DNA of 64,000 bases from Marinobacter qingdaonensis (GTDB lineage: Bacteria > Pseudomonadota > Gammaproteobacteria > Pseudomonadales > Oleiphilaceae). Within the stretch, counting starts at the first letter, position 1. The number at the start of each line of letters is the position of its first letter. Location of the stretch: NCBI RefSeq assembly GCF_034555935.1, contig NZ_JAYDCJ010000003.1:2046001-2110000 (forward strand), given 5' to 3'. The position numbers and the translations under genes are program-made. Positions 35,299 to 43,447 of this stretch are shown in pieces. The notes under the pieces were generated by a model. It saw only the letters and a program-made list of their open reading frames with translations, did no database searches and had not been told where the DNA came from.

Positions 35299-36447
35299 AT
35301 GACAGTTTCTGTCCTGGTCGTCGATGACTCGGGCTTCTTTCGCAAGCGGCTGACGGAAATCCTGACCGGGTCTGGCCAGATCAAGGTGGTCGGTGCCGCC
35401 ACCAACGGCCGCGAAGGGGTCGAGCTGGCCCAACGGCTGCGCCCGGACGTGATCACCATGGATTACGAGATGCCGGTGATGGACGGCATTTCCGCGGTCC
35501 GGGAGATCATGCAGAAACACCCGGTGCCAGTGCTGATGTTCTCCTCGCTGACCTACGAAGGCGCCCGGGTGACCCTGGACGCCCTGGAAGCCGGTGCGGT
35601 GGATTTTCTGCCCAAGAATTTCGAGGAGATCGCCCGGGACACCAGTCAGCTGCAGAAGATCCTGATCGATCGCATCCTGGACGTCGCCGGCAGCCGGCCG
35701 GGTGCCCGACCCAGCCCCGCGCCGACCAGCGCGCCGGTGGCCCGTCCGGCAGAACCGACCCGGCCCCGGCCGCATTCCCCGAGTCCTCGTACAACCCCGC
35801 CCGCGCGCCCGGCCGCCTCGGCCCCGGCGCCCGAGCCGGAAGCGCCCCGCCGGTCGGCCCGGCGAGGGGCCGCCAAACACTACAGCGTGGTTGGCATTGG
35901 TACCTCCACCGGCGGCCCGGTCGCGCTGCAGCGGGTCCTGACCGCTCTGCCGGCATCGTTCCCGGCACCCATTGTCCTGGTCCAGCACATGCCGGCCAGT
36001 TTCACGCCGGCCTTTGCTGAGCGCCTGAACAAGCTGTGCCAGATCCAGGTTCGCCAGGCCGAAGACGGCGACATCCTGAAACCCGGCCTGGCCCTGCTGG
36101 CCCCGGGTGGCAAGCAGATGATGATCGAGAACCGCGGCGGTCAGGGCCGGGTGCGCATCCTGCCCGGCGACGAGCGCCTGAACTACAAGCCCTGTGTCGA
36201 CGTCACCTTCGGTTCCCTGGCCCGCAGCTTTCCGGGCAAGACCCTGGGGGTGATCCTGACCGGCATGGGCGCGGACGGGCGCGACGGCTGCCGGATGATG
36301 AAGCAGAGTGGCTCGGACGTCTGGTCCCAGGACGAGAAGACCTCGGTCATCTACGGCATGCCGATGGCGGTGGCCAAGGCAGGGCTGAGCGACGAGGTGC
36401 TGCCCTTGGGTGACATTGGCCCGCGCCTGGTGGAAGGGGTCGGCTGA
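35299..36447 (+). CDS. cheB: CheB, chemoreceptor methylesterase
   Basis: A 382-residue protein. The receiver domain has phosphoacceptor D55 in VITMDYEMPVMDG. A ~65-residue Pro/Ala/Arg-rich linker follows (about 133-193). The methylesterase domain has catalytic Ser in GIGTSTGGPVAL, His in LVQHMPASFT and Asp in GMGADGRDG. It removes methyl groups or deamidates Gln in receptors. The stop overlaps the motC start (TGATG). No cheR methyltransferase gene is present in the window. Confidence 0.96.
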   Translation: MTVSVLVVDDSGFFRKRLTEILTGSGQIKVVGAATNGREGVELAQRLRPDVITMDYEMPVMDGISAVREIMQKHPVPVLMFSSLTYEGARVTLDALEAGAVDFLPKNFEEIARDTSQLQKILIDRILDVAGSRPGARPSPAPTSAPVARPAEPTRPRPHSPSPRTTPPARPAASAPAPEPEAPRRSARRGAAKHYSVVGIGTSTGGPVALQRVLTALPASFPAPIVLVQHMPASFTPAFAERLNKLCQIQVRQAEDGDILKPGLALLAPGGKQMMIENRGGQGRVRILPGDERLNYKPCVDVTFGSLARSFPGKTLGVILTGMGADGRDGCRMMKQSGSDVWSQDEKTSVIYGMPMAVAKAGLSDEVLPLGDIGPRLVEGVG

Positions 36448-37187
36448 TGGATATCCTGAGCCTGCTGGGAATCATCCTCGCGTTCGCCGCCATTCTCGGT
36501 GGCAACCTGCTCGAAGGCGGTGCCCTGAGCTCATTGTTCAATGGGCCGGCGGCGCTGATCGTCATCGGCGGGACCCTGGCGGCCACCATCCTGCAGACCT
36601 CTTGGCCGATCCTGAAGCGCGCCTTCCTGCAGGTGCGCTGGGTGTTCGTGCCGCCGTTCATCAGCATGGAAGACGGCATTGGCAAGGTCATCGACTGGAG
36701 CGTCAAGGCCCGCAAACAGGGTTTGCTGGGTCTCGAAGGCCTGGCCGATCGTGAGCCGGAAGTCTTCGCCCGCAAGGGCCTGCAGTTGCTGGTCGATGGC
36801 GCCGAGACCGAAAGCATTCGCAGCATTCTGGAGGTCGACCTGGAGTCCCGGGAGCAGCGCGACCTGGAATCGGCCAAGGTGTTCGAAGCCATGGGCGGTT
36901 ACTCGCCCACCATCGGCATCATTGGCGCGGTCATGGGGCTGATCCAGGTCATGACCAATCTGGAAGACCCCCAGTCCCTGGGCGGTGGCATTGCCACCGC
37001 GTTCGTCGCCACCATTTACGGGGTCGCCCTGGCCAACCTGCTGTTCTTCCCCATTGCCAACAAACTGCGGGGCATCGTCCGGGTTCGCACCCGGTACCAG
37101 GACATGATGATTGACGGCATCATTGCCATCGCCGAGGGTGAAAATCCGAAATCCATCGAAATGCGACTGCGGGGTTTCCTGCACTAG
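36447..37187 (+). CDS. motC: MotC, MotA-family stator protein
   Basis: A 246-residue protein with four membrane segments and a large cytoplasmic loop. It starts MDILSLLGIILAFAAILGG, contains PPFISMEDGIGKVIDWS and the conserved MGGYSPTIGIIGAVMGLIQV, where the TM3 proline lies. MotC pairs with MotD to form the second stator set of pseudomonads, used notably in swarming. Start overlaps the cheB stop. Followed 18 nt later by motD. Confidence 0.93.
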   Translation: MDILSLLGIILAFAAILGGNLLEGGALSSLFNGPAALIVIGGTLAATILQTSWPILKRAFLQVRWVFVPPFISMEDGIGKVIDWSVKARKQGLLGLEGLADREPEVFARKGLQLLVDGAETESIRSILEVDLESREQRDLESAKVFEAMGGYSPTIGIIGAVMGLIQVMTNLEDPQSLGGGIATAFVATIYGVALANLLFFPIANKLRGIVRVRTRYQDMMIDGIIAIAEGENPKSIEMRLRGFLH

Positions 37188-37205
37188 CCATGGTCGGGGC
37201 ATCGT

Positions 37206-37988
37206 ATGCGGCGCCGTAGACAATCCCAAGAGGACCTCCACAACAAGGAGCGCTGGCTGATCTCCTACGCGGACTTCATTACCCTGCTGTTCGCGTTTTT
37301 TGTGGTCATGTACTCGGTGTCCTCGGTCAACCAGGGCAAATACAAGGTCCTGTCCGAAACCCTGACCGGGGTGTTCAATGCGCCCCAGCGTTCGATCAAT
37401 CCCATCGAGGTCGGGGAGCAGCCGGAGCCGGCGGTGGCGGCCCCCTCGGACGACGTCATCCCGCCGCCGGTGGCGGAAGCCCCCAGCGGCCCCCAGCAGG
37501 ATGCCGAGTCGCGCTCAGAGGCGCTGCGGGCCATGGCCGACCAGCTGGCCCTGGAGTTTGACGACCTGATCAACCGGGGCGTGGTCACCCTGGAAACCAA
37601 CGATCGCTGGCTCGCCCTCAATCTGCCCAACAGCCTGCTGTTCAGCAGCGGCGACGCCGAGCCTCACTACGACGCGTTCGACGTCATCCGGAAAATCGCC
37701 AGCGTGCTGCGTGACCGGGACAACGCGGTCAAGGTCGAGGGCTTTACCGACAACCAGCCCATCAGCACCAGCCGGTTCCCGTCCAACTGGGAACTGTCGT
37801 CGGCCCGGGCGGCGGCCGTGGTGCGCATGCTGACCATGGAAGGCGTGGAACCGGAACGCTTGGCCGCGGTCGGTTACGGCCGGTTCCAGCCGGTGGCCCG
37901 CAACGACACCGACGAGGGCCGCCGTCGTAACCGTAGGGTGGTGCTGCTGATTTCCCGTGACGCCAGCGTGCGTGGCGCCATGCGCTGA
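37206..37988 (+). CDS. motD: MotD, MotB-family stator protein
   Basis: A 260-residue protein with a short N-terminal cytoplasmic tail and one transmembrane helix (SYADFITLLFAFFVVMYSVS), where D23 is the ion-binding Asp. A Pro/Ala-rich plug/linker is followed by the OmpA-like peptidoglycan-binding domain (VEGFTDNQPISTSRFPSNWE and NRRVVLLI). Together with MotC it powers rotation. An intrinsic terminator at 38064-38083 ends this transcript. Confidence 0.93.
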   Translation: MRRRRQSQEDLHNKERWLISYADFITLLFAFFVVMYSVSSVNQGKYKVLSETLTGVFNAPQRSINPIEVGEQPEPAVAAPSDDVIPPPVAEAPSGPQQDAESRSEALRAMADQLALEFDDLINRGVVTLETNDRWLALNLPNSLLFSSGDAEPHYDAFDVIRKIASVLRDRDNAVKVEGFTDNQPISTSRFPSNWELSSARAAAVVRMLTMEGVEPERLAAVGYGRFQPVARNDTDEGRRRNRRVVLLISRDASVRGAMR

Positions 37989-38063
37989 GGCGAGGGCAGG
38001 TGGCAGGTGCGTATGGCTGGGCTGGCACGGTTCCTGTATTACTCCCTGGTAATCAAACAACCC

Positions 38064-38083
38064 CGGCAAGCGGTTGCCGTTTT
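38064..38083 (+). terminator. Rho-independent terminator after motD
   Basis: A 6-bp stem (CGGCAA/TTGCCG) with a GCGG loop is followed by four T residues. It separates the chemotaxis-motor operon from parC. Confidence 0.62.
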
Positions 38084-38108
38084 CCTGCCGATTGGGCCCC
38101 GGGCGGGT

Positions 38109-38135
38109 TCAAGTTACGGTACGGGTGGCCGATAA
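38109..38135 (+). promoter_or_regulatory. Sigma-28 (FliA) promoter of parC-parP
   Basis: TCAAGTTA, exactly 11 nt, then GCCGATAA. The -10 element is a perfect match and the -35 differs at two positions from TAAAGTTT. It lies 58 nt before the parC GTG, just after the motD terminator. Confidence 0.85.
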
Positions 38136-38193
38136 ACCGGAAAGCAGCGGGCCCGGGCCCCGCGGCCAAGATCTGTTCTCTGGAGAAACAAGC

Positions 38194-38982
38194 GTGCGAA
38201 TCTGGGCGGTAGCCAATCAAAAAGGTGGTGTGGGCAAAACCACGTCCGTGGTGACCCTGGCCGGTCTGCTGGCTGGGCGCGGTAAACGTGTGCTGGTGGT
38301 GGATCTGGATCCCCACGGCTCGCTCACCAGCTGGTTCGGGTACGACCCGGACACCATCGCCCACAGCGTGTTCGATCTGTTCCAGCACCAGGGCAAGGTG
38401 CCGGAGGGCTTGCCCGCACAACTGATCACCGAAACCAGTTGCCGGGGCGTGTCCCTGCTGCCGGCCAGTGCCGCCCTGGCCACGCTGGAGCGTCGGATGG
38501 TGGGTGTCGAGGGCATGGGGCTGATCATTTCCCGGGCCCTGGCCCAGTTGTGGGACGACTTCGACTACGTGATTCTGGACAACACCCCGTCGCTGGGGGT
38601 GTTGATGGTCAACGCCCTGGCGGCGGCCCAGCACCTGGTGATTCCGGTGCAGACCGAGTTTCTCGCGATCAAGGGGCTCGAGCGCATGCTACACACCCTG
38701 CAAATGATCATGCGCTCCCAGCGCAACGAGCTGCCGTACACCATTGTGCCCACCCTCTACGACCGCCGTACCCAGGCCTCGGTCAAGAGTCTCAACCTGC
38801 TGCGCAAAACCTATCCCGACACCCTGTGGCGCTACGCGGTTCCGGTCGACACCAAATTCCGCGACGCCAGTCAGGCCGGTGTGGTGCCTTCGGCCGTGGA
38901 TACCGACACCCACGGCGTGCGCGCCTACACGCACCTGCTGGACGATCTGCTGGCCCGCACCGGGTCGGTGAAGGAGCGCTAG
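38194..38982 (+). CDS. parC: ParC-like (Soj-type) polar chemotaxis ATPase
   Basis: A 262-residue ParA-family ATPase. Walker A is QKGGVGKTT (9-17), followed by VLVVDLDPHGSLTSWFG and VILDNTPSLGVLMVNALAA. In Vibrio and Pseudomonas the ParA-like protein encoded between mot and cheW genes (ParC) places chemoreceptor arrays at the pole. The start is a GTG at 38194 with GGAGA 7 nt upstream; the longer frame from 38074 runs through the promoter region. Followed 1 nt later by the parP-like gene. Confidence 0.85.
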   Translation: MRIWAVANQKGGVGKTTSVVTLAGLLAGRGKRVLVVDLDPHGSLTSWFGYDPDTIAHSVFDLFQHQGKVPEGLPAQLITETSCRGVSLLPASAALATLERRMVGVEGMGLIISRALAQLWDDFDYVILDNTPSLGVLMVNALAAAQHLVIPVQTEFLAIKGLERMLHTLQMIMRSQRNELPYTIVPTLYDRRTQASVKSLNLLRKTYPDTLWRYAVPVDTKFRDASQAGVVPSAVDTDTHGVRAYTHLLDDLLARTGSVKER

Positions 38983-38983
38983 C

Positions 38984-39772
38984 ATGGCCGACGAAAAATT
39001 GACAAGGCTGGCGGACCCGGCCAGCGCCATTGCCAGCTACCTGGACGACCTGCTGCACACGGCGACCGACACCGCGCTCCAGGAGGAGCGGTCGGAACCC
39101 GAGCCGGCCCCGACCCGGACGGAGGTCAAGGTCGAGCCCGCGCCGGTGGAGGCGCCAGTGGAAACCAAACCGGTGGTGGCCGAGGCCCCGGTCGCAGAGG
39201 CGCCCGTAGCTGAAGCCCCGGTTGCCAGGACCGAGGTGCCGGAGCCCCAGGTTGTGGCACAGCCGGAGCCGGAATCCGAACCGGTCCAGCCCGATGGCCG
39301 GCCGGACTGGTCCGGCGCCCCGTTCGAATGCCTGATCTTCACCGTGGCCGGACTGCAACTGGCGGTGCCGCTGATCCTGTTGGGCGCCATCCACCGGGTC
39401 GAAGACGACAGCGAAATCCGGCCGATTCCCGGCAGCCCACGCTGGTACATGGGCATTCGCCCGGATCGGGACCAGAATCTGCGGGTGGTGGACACCGCCG
39501 AGTGGATCATGGCCGGCCGGGTGCCGGACAACGCCCGCGACAACTACCGGTTTGTGATCCGGCTGGACAACAGCGAGTGGGGCCTGGCCTGCGACGACGT
39601 CGCCCAGTCCTTTACCCTGCGGCCCGACGAAGTGCGCTGGCGCACCGCGCGCAGCAAGCGGCCCTGGCTGGCGGGTACCGTAATCGATCACATGTGCGCC
39701 CTCATTGACGTACGCACCATGGCTGACCTGCTGGTGCGGGCGGAACGGGAGCACCATCTGGACCTCAGCTGA
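38984..39772 (+). CDS. parP: ParP-like CheW-domain protein
   Basis: A 262-residue protein. The N-terminal ~30 residues are helical (ASAIASYLDDLLHTATD), then a Glu/Pro/Ala/Val linker with tandem VAEAP units (about 65-80), then a CheW-like domain (CLIFTVAGLQLAVPLILLGA to IDVRTMADLLV). ParP in Vibrio binds ParC with its N-terminus and CheA with the C-terminal domain, tethering arrays to the pole. Co-transcribed with parC. It differs from cheW by the long N-terminal extension. Confidence 0.82.
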   Translation: MADEKLTRLADPASAIASYLDDLLHTATDTALQEERSEPEPAPTRTEVKVEPAPVEAPVETKPVVAEAPVAEAPVAEAPVARTEVPEPQVVAQPEPESEPVQPDGRPDWSGAPFECLIFTVAGLQLAVPLILLGAIHRVEDDSEIRPIPGSPRWYMGIRPDRDQNLRVVDTAEWIMAGRVPDNARDNYRFVIRLDNSEWGLACDDVAQSFTLRPDEVRWRTARSKRPWLAGTVIDHMCALIDVRTMADLLVRAEREHHLDLS

Positions 39773-39808
39773 GGCCAAAACCAGTTACGGATTGAAACCG
39801 AGCCACAC

Positions 39809-39824
39809 TGGCACGGTTTATGCC
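39809..39824 (+). promoter_or_regulatory. Sigma-54 promoter of cheW
   Basis: TGGCACGGTTTATGCC has a perfect -24 half and the required GC at -12, with two mismatches in the -12 half. It lies 83 nt before the cheW start. Confidence 0.78.
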
Positions 39825-39906
39825 CTTACTACTAGTATTGGGCACTGATGATGATTTTTTGACGATCAGGTTGCCCGCCGGGCAGCCGCAGAGGAGAAAC
39901 AGCGCT

Positions 39907-40395
39907 ATGGCATCCCCGAGCGGACAGCACAATCAGGTCCAGGACGATCAGGTACTGCAGTATGTGACTTTCCGGCTGGATGACGAGACCTACGGTCTGG
40001 ACGTCATGCAGATCCAGGAAGTGTTGAGATACACCGAGATTGCGCCGGTGCCCGGAGCGCCGGATTACGTGCTCGGCATCATCAACCTGCGGGGCAACGT
40101 GGTCACGGTCATCGACACCCGTCGCCGCTTTGGTCTGGCGGATGCGGAAGTCACCGACGCCACCCGCATCGTGGTGATGGAATCCGAAAACCAGGTCATG
40201 GGCATTCTGGTGGATTCGGTGGCCGAGGTGGTGTACCTGAAGTCCAGTGAAATCGAAACCGCGCCGAACGTGGGTAACGAGGAAAGTGCCAAGTTTATCC
40301 AGGGCGTGTGCAACAAGGATGGCGAGCTGATCATCCTGGTTGAGTTCGACAAGATGCTGTCAGAAAGCGAATGGGCGGAAATCGCCGCGCTGTAA
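39907..40395 (+). CDS. cheW: CheW, chemotaxis adaptor
   Basis: A 162-residue CheW domain protein. Core motifs: YVTFRLDDETYGLDVMQIQEV, VLGIINLRGNVVTVIDTRRR and GILVDSVAEVV. It couples receptors to CheA. The ATG at 39907 has GAGGAG at 39891-39896; the frame from 39820 is not conserved. Separately promoted by a sigma-54 element and followed by the DUF2802 gene. Confidence 0.96.
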   Translation: MASPSGQHNQVQDDQVLQYVTFRLDDETYGLDVMQIQEVLRYTEIAPVPGAPDYVLGIINLRGNVVTVIDTRRRFGLADAEVTDATRIVVMESENQVMGILVDSVAEVVYLKSSEIETAPNVGNEESAKFIQGVCNKDGELIILVEFDKMLSESEWAEIAAL

Positions 40396-40462
40396 CCCGA
40401 AACTCCGGGCCGCAGCGCCAGAGATGGACGCCTTTCGGGTTAACCAACGGGAGACGTCCGTC

Positions 40463-40855
40463 ATGTTTGCAGAAATTCCTTCCTACCTTCCCTGGGCCCT
40501 GACCGCCGGTGCCCTGGCGCTGCTGGTGATTCAGGGCGTTGCCCAAGGCCGCCAAATTCGCCAGTTGAAAGCCTCGCTCAAGGACCGGTGCGACACCCTG
40601 GGGCGCGAGCTGCACGCCACCACCAGTGGCAGTGTCGGTGTCGGCCAGCGTCTGGTCGCCTGCGAGCGTCAGCTGCACGAACTGCGGACCACCCTGGATG
40701 AGATGCGCCAGAACGACCCGCTGCGAATCTCCTACGACGAGGCCTCCCGTCTGGTCGATCTGGGCGCCGACATCGACGATTTGATGAACACCTGCGGCAT
40801 TTCCCGTCCCGAGGCCGAACTGGTTTCCGCGCTCAAGCGTCGTCAGGCGGCCTGA
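40463..40855 (+). CDS. DUF2802 membrane protein
   Basis: A 130-residue protein with one N-terminal transmembrane helix (YLPWALTAGALALLVIQGVA), a coiled-coil region and a C-terminal helix-turn-helix-like part ending ISRPEAELVSALKRRQAA, which is the DUF2802 signature. It is found after cheW in pseudomonads. Function unknown; a link to chemotaxis or motility is inferred from position. ATG 40463 has GGGAGA 8 nt upstream. Its stop is 13 nt from the converging fhlB stop, with no terminator between them. Confidence 0.78.
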   Translation: MFAEIPSYLPWALTAGALALLVIQGVAQGRQIRQLKASLKDRCDTLGRELHATTSGSVGVGQRLVACERQLHELRTTLDEMRQNDPLRISYDEASRLVDLGADIDDLMNTCGISRPEAELVSALKRRQAA

Positions 40856-40868
40856 GGCGCCAGGTCGT

Positions 40869-41192
40869 TCAATCCGCGGCGGAGGGCCTGGACTCGCCGC
40901 CACCCGGGCGCGCGTCTTCGGGCGTGCGTCCGCGGATGTGGAACGCAAACGCCAGAATCTCTGCAATCACCCGATACAGACTCTCGGGAATCTCCTCGTT
41001 CAGTGACAGCCGCGCCAATAGGCTGGCCAGCTCGGCGTTCTCGTACAGCGGTACCTCATGCTCCCGGGCAATCCGGACGATCTCTTCCGCCAGTTCATGG
41101 GTGCCGGTCGCAGTGATGGTCGGTGCCTTGTCACCATCGTATTTCAGGGCCACCGCCGCGTTGGTCGTTGGCTGGGACGTCTGTTCGGTCAT
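40869..41192 (-). CDS. fhlB: FlhB C-terminal-like protein (FhlB family)
   Basis: A 107-residue soluble protein matching only the C-terminal cytoplasmic part of FlhB: AVALKYDGDKAPTI, then GTHELAEEIVRIAREHEVPL and ESLYRVIAEILAFAFHI. The N-terminal membrane part and the NPTH cleavage site are missing, so it resembles the free FlhB-C product after cleavage. Stand-alone copies (FhlB, also named EscU/YscU/HrcU-type) can partly replace the FlhB C-terminus in some bacteria. The ATG overlaps the fliK-like stop (ATGA), so the two are coupled. Confidence 0.82.
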   Translation of the reverse strand: MTEQTSQPTTNAAVALKYDGDKAPTITATGTHELAEEIVRIAREHEVPLYENAELASLLARLSLNEEIPESLYRVIAEILAFAFHIRGRTPEDARPGGGESRPSAAD

Positions 41193-42550
41193 GCGCGCGT
41201 ATCCACCAGTCGGTGCTCCAGTCGGGTGACCGTACCCTGGGGACTGCCACGCCGGCAATCCAGGTCCGTCACTTCCAGTCCCAGGTCAGCCAGGCTTTGT
41301 CGCAGCAACGGCAGTTCCTGATGCACCTGGCGCAGGGTGCTTTGTTTTTCCGCCCACACCAGGGCGCTGACGGTTTGCTGACGCAGGGCCACGTCGAAGT
41401 GCAGGGGACCGGCGTCATCCAGATCCATGGCCAGGCTTAGCCGCCATTCACTGGCCGCGGCCTTGGGTTGGTCGGACCCGCTCTGACCCCGTTCGGGGTA
41501 TTGTTCCAGTCTCAGTTGGGCCACCCGGGGTTCGTTTTGCGGAGTCACCCAGGGCAGCTCCAGCAGCAGCGACGAGGTGGGTGCCGGGCCTTCGCCGCCG
41601 GGCCGGGCGGCCAGCACCTGGCTGTGCAACTGGTTCACCGTAATGCGATTGAGCATGCCCGCCAGCAGTCGCAGCATCTGGCCCACGGTGGGCGGCTCGC
41701 CGGTAGACGCCGCGGGCGTTGGACTGGGCGGTTGCGGAAACTGCAGGGGGGCCTGCACCAGGTCCGGGCTGGCCAGGGGCGTGATCCGGTTGAATTGCTC
41801 CGGCCCCTGGCCTTGTTGCGCCAGCAGCGCCGTGACCACCCGGCCCAGGGCCAGTTTCAGGTCCGGCAGGGTATTGGACGGTGTCTGGGCCAGGCGGGCT
41901 TCGGCAAACAGCCCGCTTTCTGCGATCCATTGTTTGACCTGCTGCACAGGCTGGTCCTGGCCGCCGCTGCCCGGGGTCAGCGCGGTGCTGGCGGGCATCC
42001 TGGTGAGCACCTGCTGGAGCGCCTGGCGGGCGGCGTCCGGCAGTGGTTGGCTGGTTCGGGACGAGGGCAGCTGGCCCGGGGTCAGGTCCGGTGCCAGGCC
42101 CTGGCTCAGGCTGGCGAGCAGTTTGGTCAGGCCCGCGCCCAGGTTCTGTTGCCACGGCAGGTGCTGCGCCAGGGCCTTGGCAATCCCGGCCTCCGCCGCC
42201 GGCGCCAGTTTGCCCAGCAGCTGCAGTTCGTTATTGGCCCGCATGATCTTGACCCAGTCGCCGGGCTCGAGCCGGGTGTTGCCGATGGCGGCCTCCACCT
42301 TCAGGCTATTGCCCCGAACGTCCAACAGGAGTTCAGTGGTTGCCTGACCTTGCCGGGTGATCACTTCGGCCACCCGGGCCAGGGTGGTCTGGCGGTTGGC
42401 CAGCTGCAGGGCGTCCAGCTGCAGGCGTGCGGACGGCGGCATCTTGTCCGTCGGCCCGGTCGGTGCCGGCCCGGCCCCGGTCGCACGCGGGCCCGACTGG
42501 GGCACTGGCCCAGAGGCTGGTGGCGGCTGTTGGCCGCTAGGTACTTTCAT
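41189..42550 (-). CDS. FliK-like hook-length control protein (second copy)
   Basis: A 453-residue protein. The N-terminal part is Pro/Gln/Ala-rich; the C-terminal ~90 residues resemble Flg_hook (PLHFDVALRQQTVSALVWAE, then LPLLRQSLADLGLEVTDLDC). It differs from fliK at 16294 and is coupled to fhlB, so it may form a paired export-switch module. The start could be ATG 42550 or GTG 42559; both lie inside a 20-bp tandem repeat that supplies AGGTGA motifs. Substrate role is unproven. Confidence 0.78.
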   Translation of the reverse strand: MKVPSGQQPPPASGPVPQSGPRATGAGPAPTGPTDKMPPSARLQLDALQLANRQTTLARVAEVITRQGQATTELLLDVRGNSLKVEAAIGNTRLEPGDWVKIMRANNELQLLGKLAPAAEAGIAKALAQHLPWQQNLGAGLTKLLASLSQGLAPDLTPGQLPSSRTSQPLPDAARQALQQVLTRMPASTALTPGSGGQDQPVQQVKQWIAESGLFAEARLAQTPSNTLPDLKLALGRVVTALLAQQGQGPEQFNRITPLASPDLVQAPLQFPQPPSPTPAASTGEPPTVGQMLRLLAGMLNRITVNQLHSQVLAARPGGEGPAPTSSLLLELPWVTPQNEPRVAQLRLEQYPERGQSGSDQPKAAASEWRLSLAMDLDDAGPLHFDVALRQQTVSALVWAEKQSTLRQVHQELPLLRQSLADLGLEVTDLDCRRGSPQGTVTRLEHRLVDTRA

Positions 42551-42615
42551 ATCACCCACGTCACCTGCATATCACCCACGTCACCTGCATATCACCCATT
42601 ACACCCACCTATCAC
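42548..42615 (-). repeat. 20-bp tandem repeat over the start of the second fliK-like gene
   Basis: Two identical 20-bp units (42548-42567, 42568-42587), a third diverged in its right half (42588-42607) and a partial fourth. On the coding (minus) strand each identical unit contains ATG and AGGTGA, so alternative starts and Shine-Dalgarno-like sites are stacked at 20-nt steps. 20 is not a multiple of 3, so gain or loss of a unit would shift frame between upstream ATGs and the gene. Confidence 0.88.
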
Positions 42616-42701
42616 CCGCCGGTTGGCGGCGGGTCAGTGGCACGATCCGCGGCCGGCCATCGAATTGGGGGCCGACCAGAGTAATCCGTAAACGCTTTCG
42701 T

Positions 42702-42707
42702 TATAAT
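42702..42707 (+). promoter_or_regulatory. Consensus -10 element upstream of ccmA
   Basis: A perfect TATAAT lies 107 nt before ccmA. No good TTGACA is found 16-18 nt upstream, so promoter strength is uncertain. Confidence 0.5.
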
Positions 42708-42814
42708 ACGCCGCGCCGGCGGGTGGTGCCGTGAATAACGCCCAAGTCCGCCGACTCTGTCTTGAATACACCCGATGCTGCAACCGCGCGCATCGTCCTG
42801 GCTACGGGGCCCCG

Positions 42815-43447
42815 ATGTCTGAGCCGTTACTACAGGCCGTCAATCTCCAGTGTGAACGCGATGAGCGGATGCTGTTCCGCGATCTCTCGTTTTCCATACT
42901 GCCGGGTACGGTCACCCGTGTCGAGGGCGCCAACGGTACCGGAAAAACCACGCTGCTGCGGATACTTGCCGGCCTCAACGACGCCTGGGCCGGGGACGTG
43001 CGGTGGCGGGGCCAGCTGCGCCGGCATCAGCGTGAGGAATTCCTGCGCAACACCCTGTACCTGGGGCACCGCCCGGGTATCAAAGGCTTGTTGACCCCGG
43101 TGGAGAATCTGCGCGCCCTCGAGGCGGCCCGGCGCCCGGTGTCGGACCGGGTGCTGCGCCAGGCCCTGGCCGGGACCGGCCTCGACGGCTTCCAGGACGT
43201 GCCCTGTCGCAAGCTGTCGGCCGGGCAGCAGCGCCGGGTGGCCCTGGCGCGCCTGCTGATCGCCGACGAGCCCCTGTGGCTGCTGGATGAAGTCTTCACC
43301 GCCATCGACGCCGACGGAGTCCAGGCCATGGAAGCCTTGCTGCAACAACGTGCCGACGAGGGCGGGGCAGTGGTCGTCACCACCCACCACGACTTGCAAC
43401 TGCCGGGTATGCACCGCATCTGCCTGGGTGAGGGAGCCGGCCCGTGA
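42815..43447 (+). CDS. ccmA: CcmA, heme exporter ATP-binding protein
   Basis: A 210-residue ABC ATPase. Walker A GANGTGKTT (38-46), the signature LSAGQQRRVALARL and Walker B LWLLDEVFTAID are all visible. With CcmB and CcmC it releases holo-CcmE during cytochrome c maturation. The ATG at 42815 gives a normal CcmA N-terminus (SEPLLQAVNLQCERDER); the frame from 42731 is too long. First gene of the ccmABCDEFGHI operon. Its stop overlaps the ccmB start. Confidence 0.95.
   Translation: MSEPLLQAVNLQCERDERMLFRDLSFSILPGTVTRVEGANGTGKTTLLRILAGLNDAWAGDVRWRGQLRRHQREEFLRNTLYLGHRPGIKGLLTPVENLRALEAARRPVSDRVLRQALAGTGLDGFQDVPCRKLSAGQQRRVALARLLIADEPLWLLDEVFTAIDADGVQAMEALLQQRADEGGAVVVTTHHDLQLPGMHRICLGEGAGP

Noticed and set aside
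38023..38038. Sigma-54-like site after motD (perfect TGGCACG half)
   Set aside because: The -12 half reads CTGTA and lacks the invariant GC, and the motD terminator lies between it and parC.
39150..39235. VAEAP repeats in parP considered as a minisatellite
   Set aside because: Only a few short units inside a typical Pro/Ala/Glu linker; units differ at the DNA level and stay in frame.
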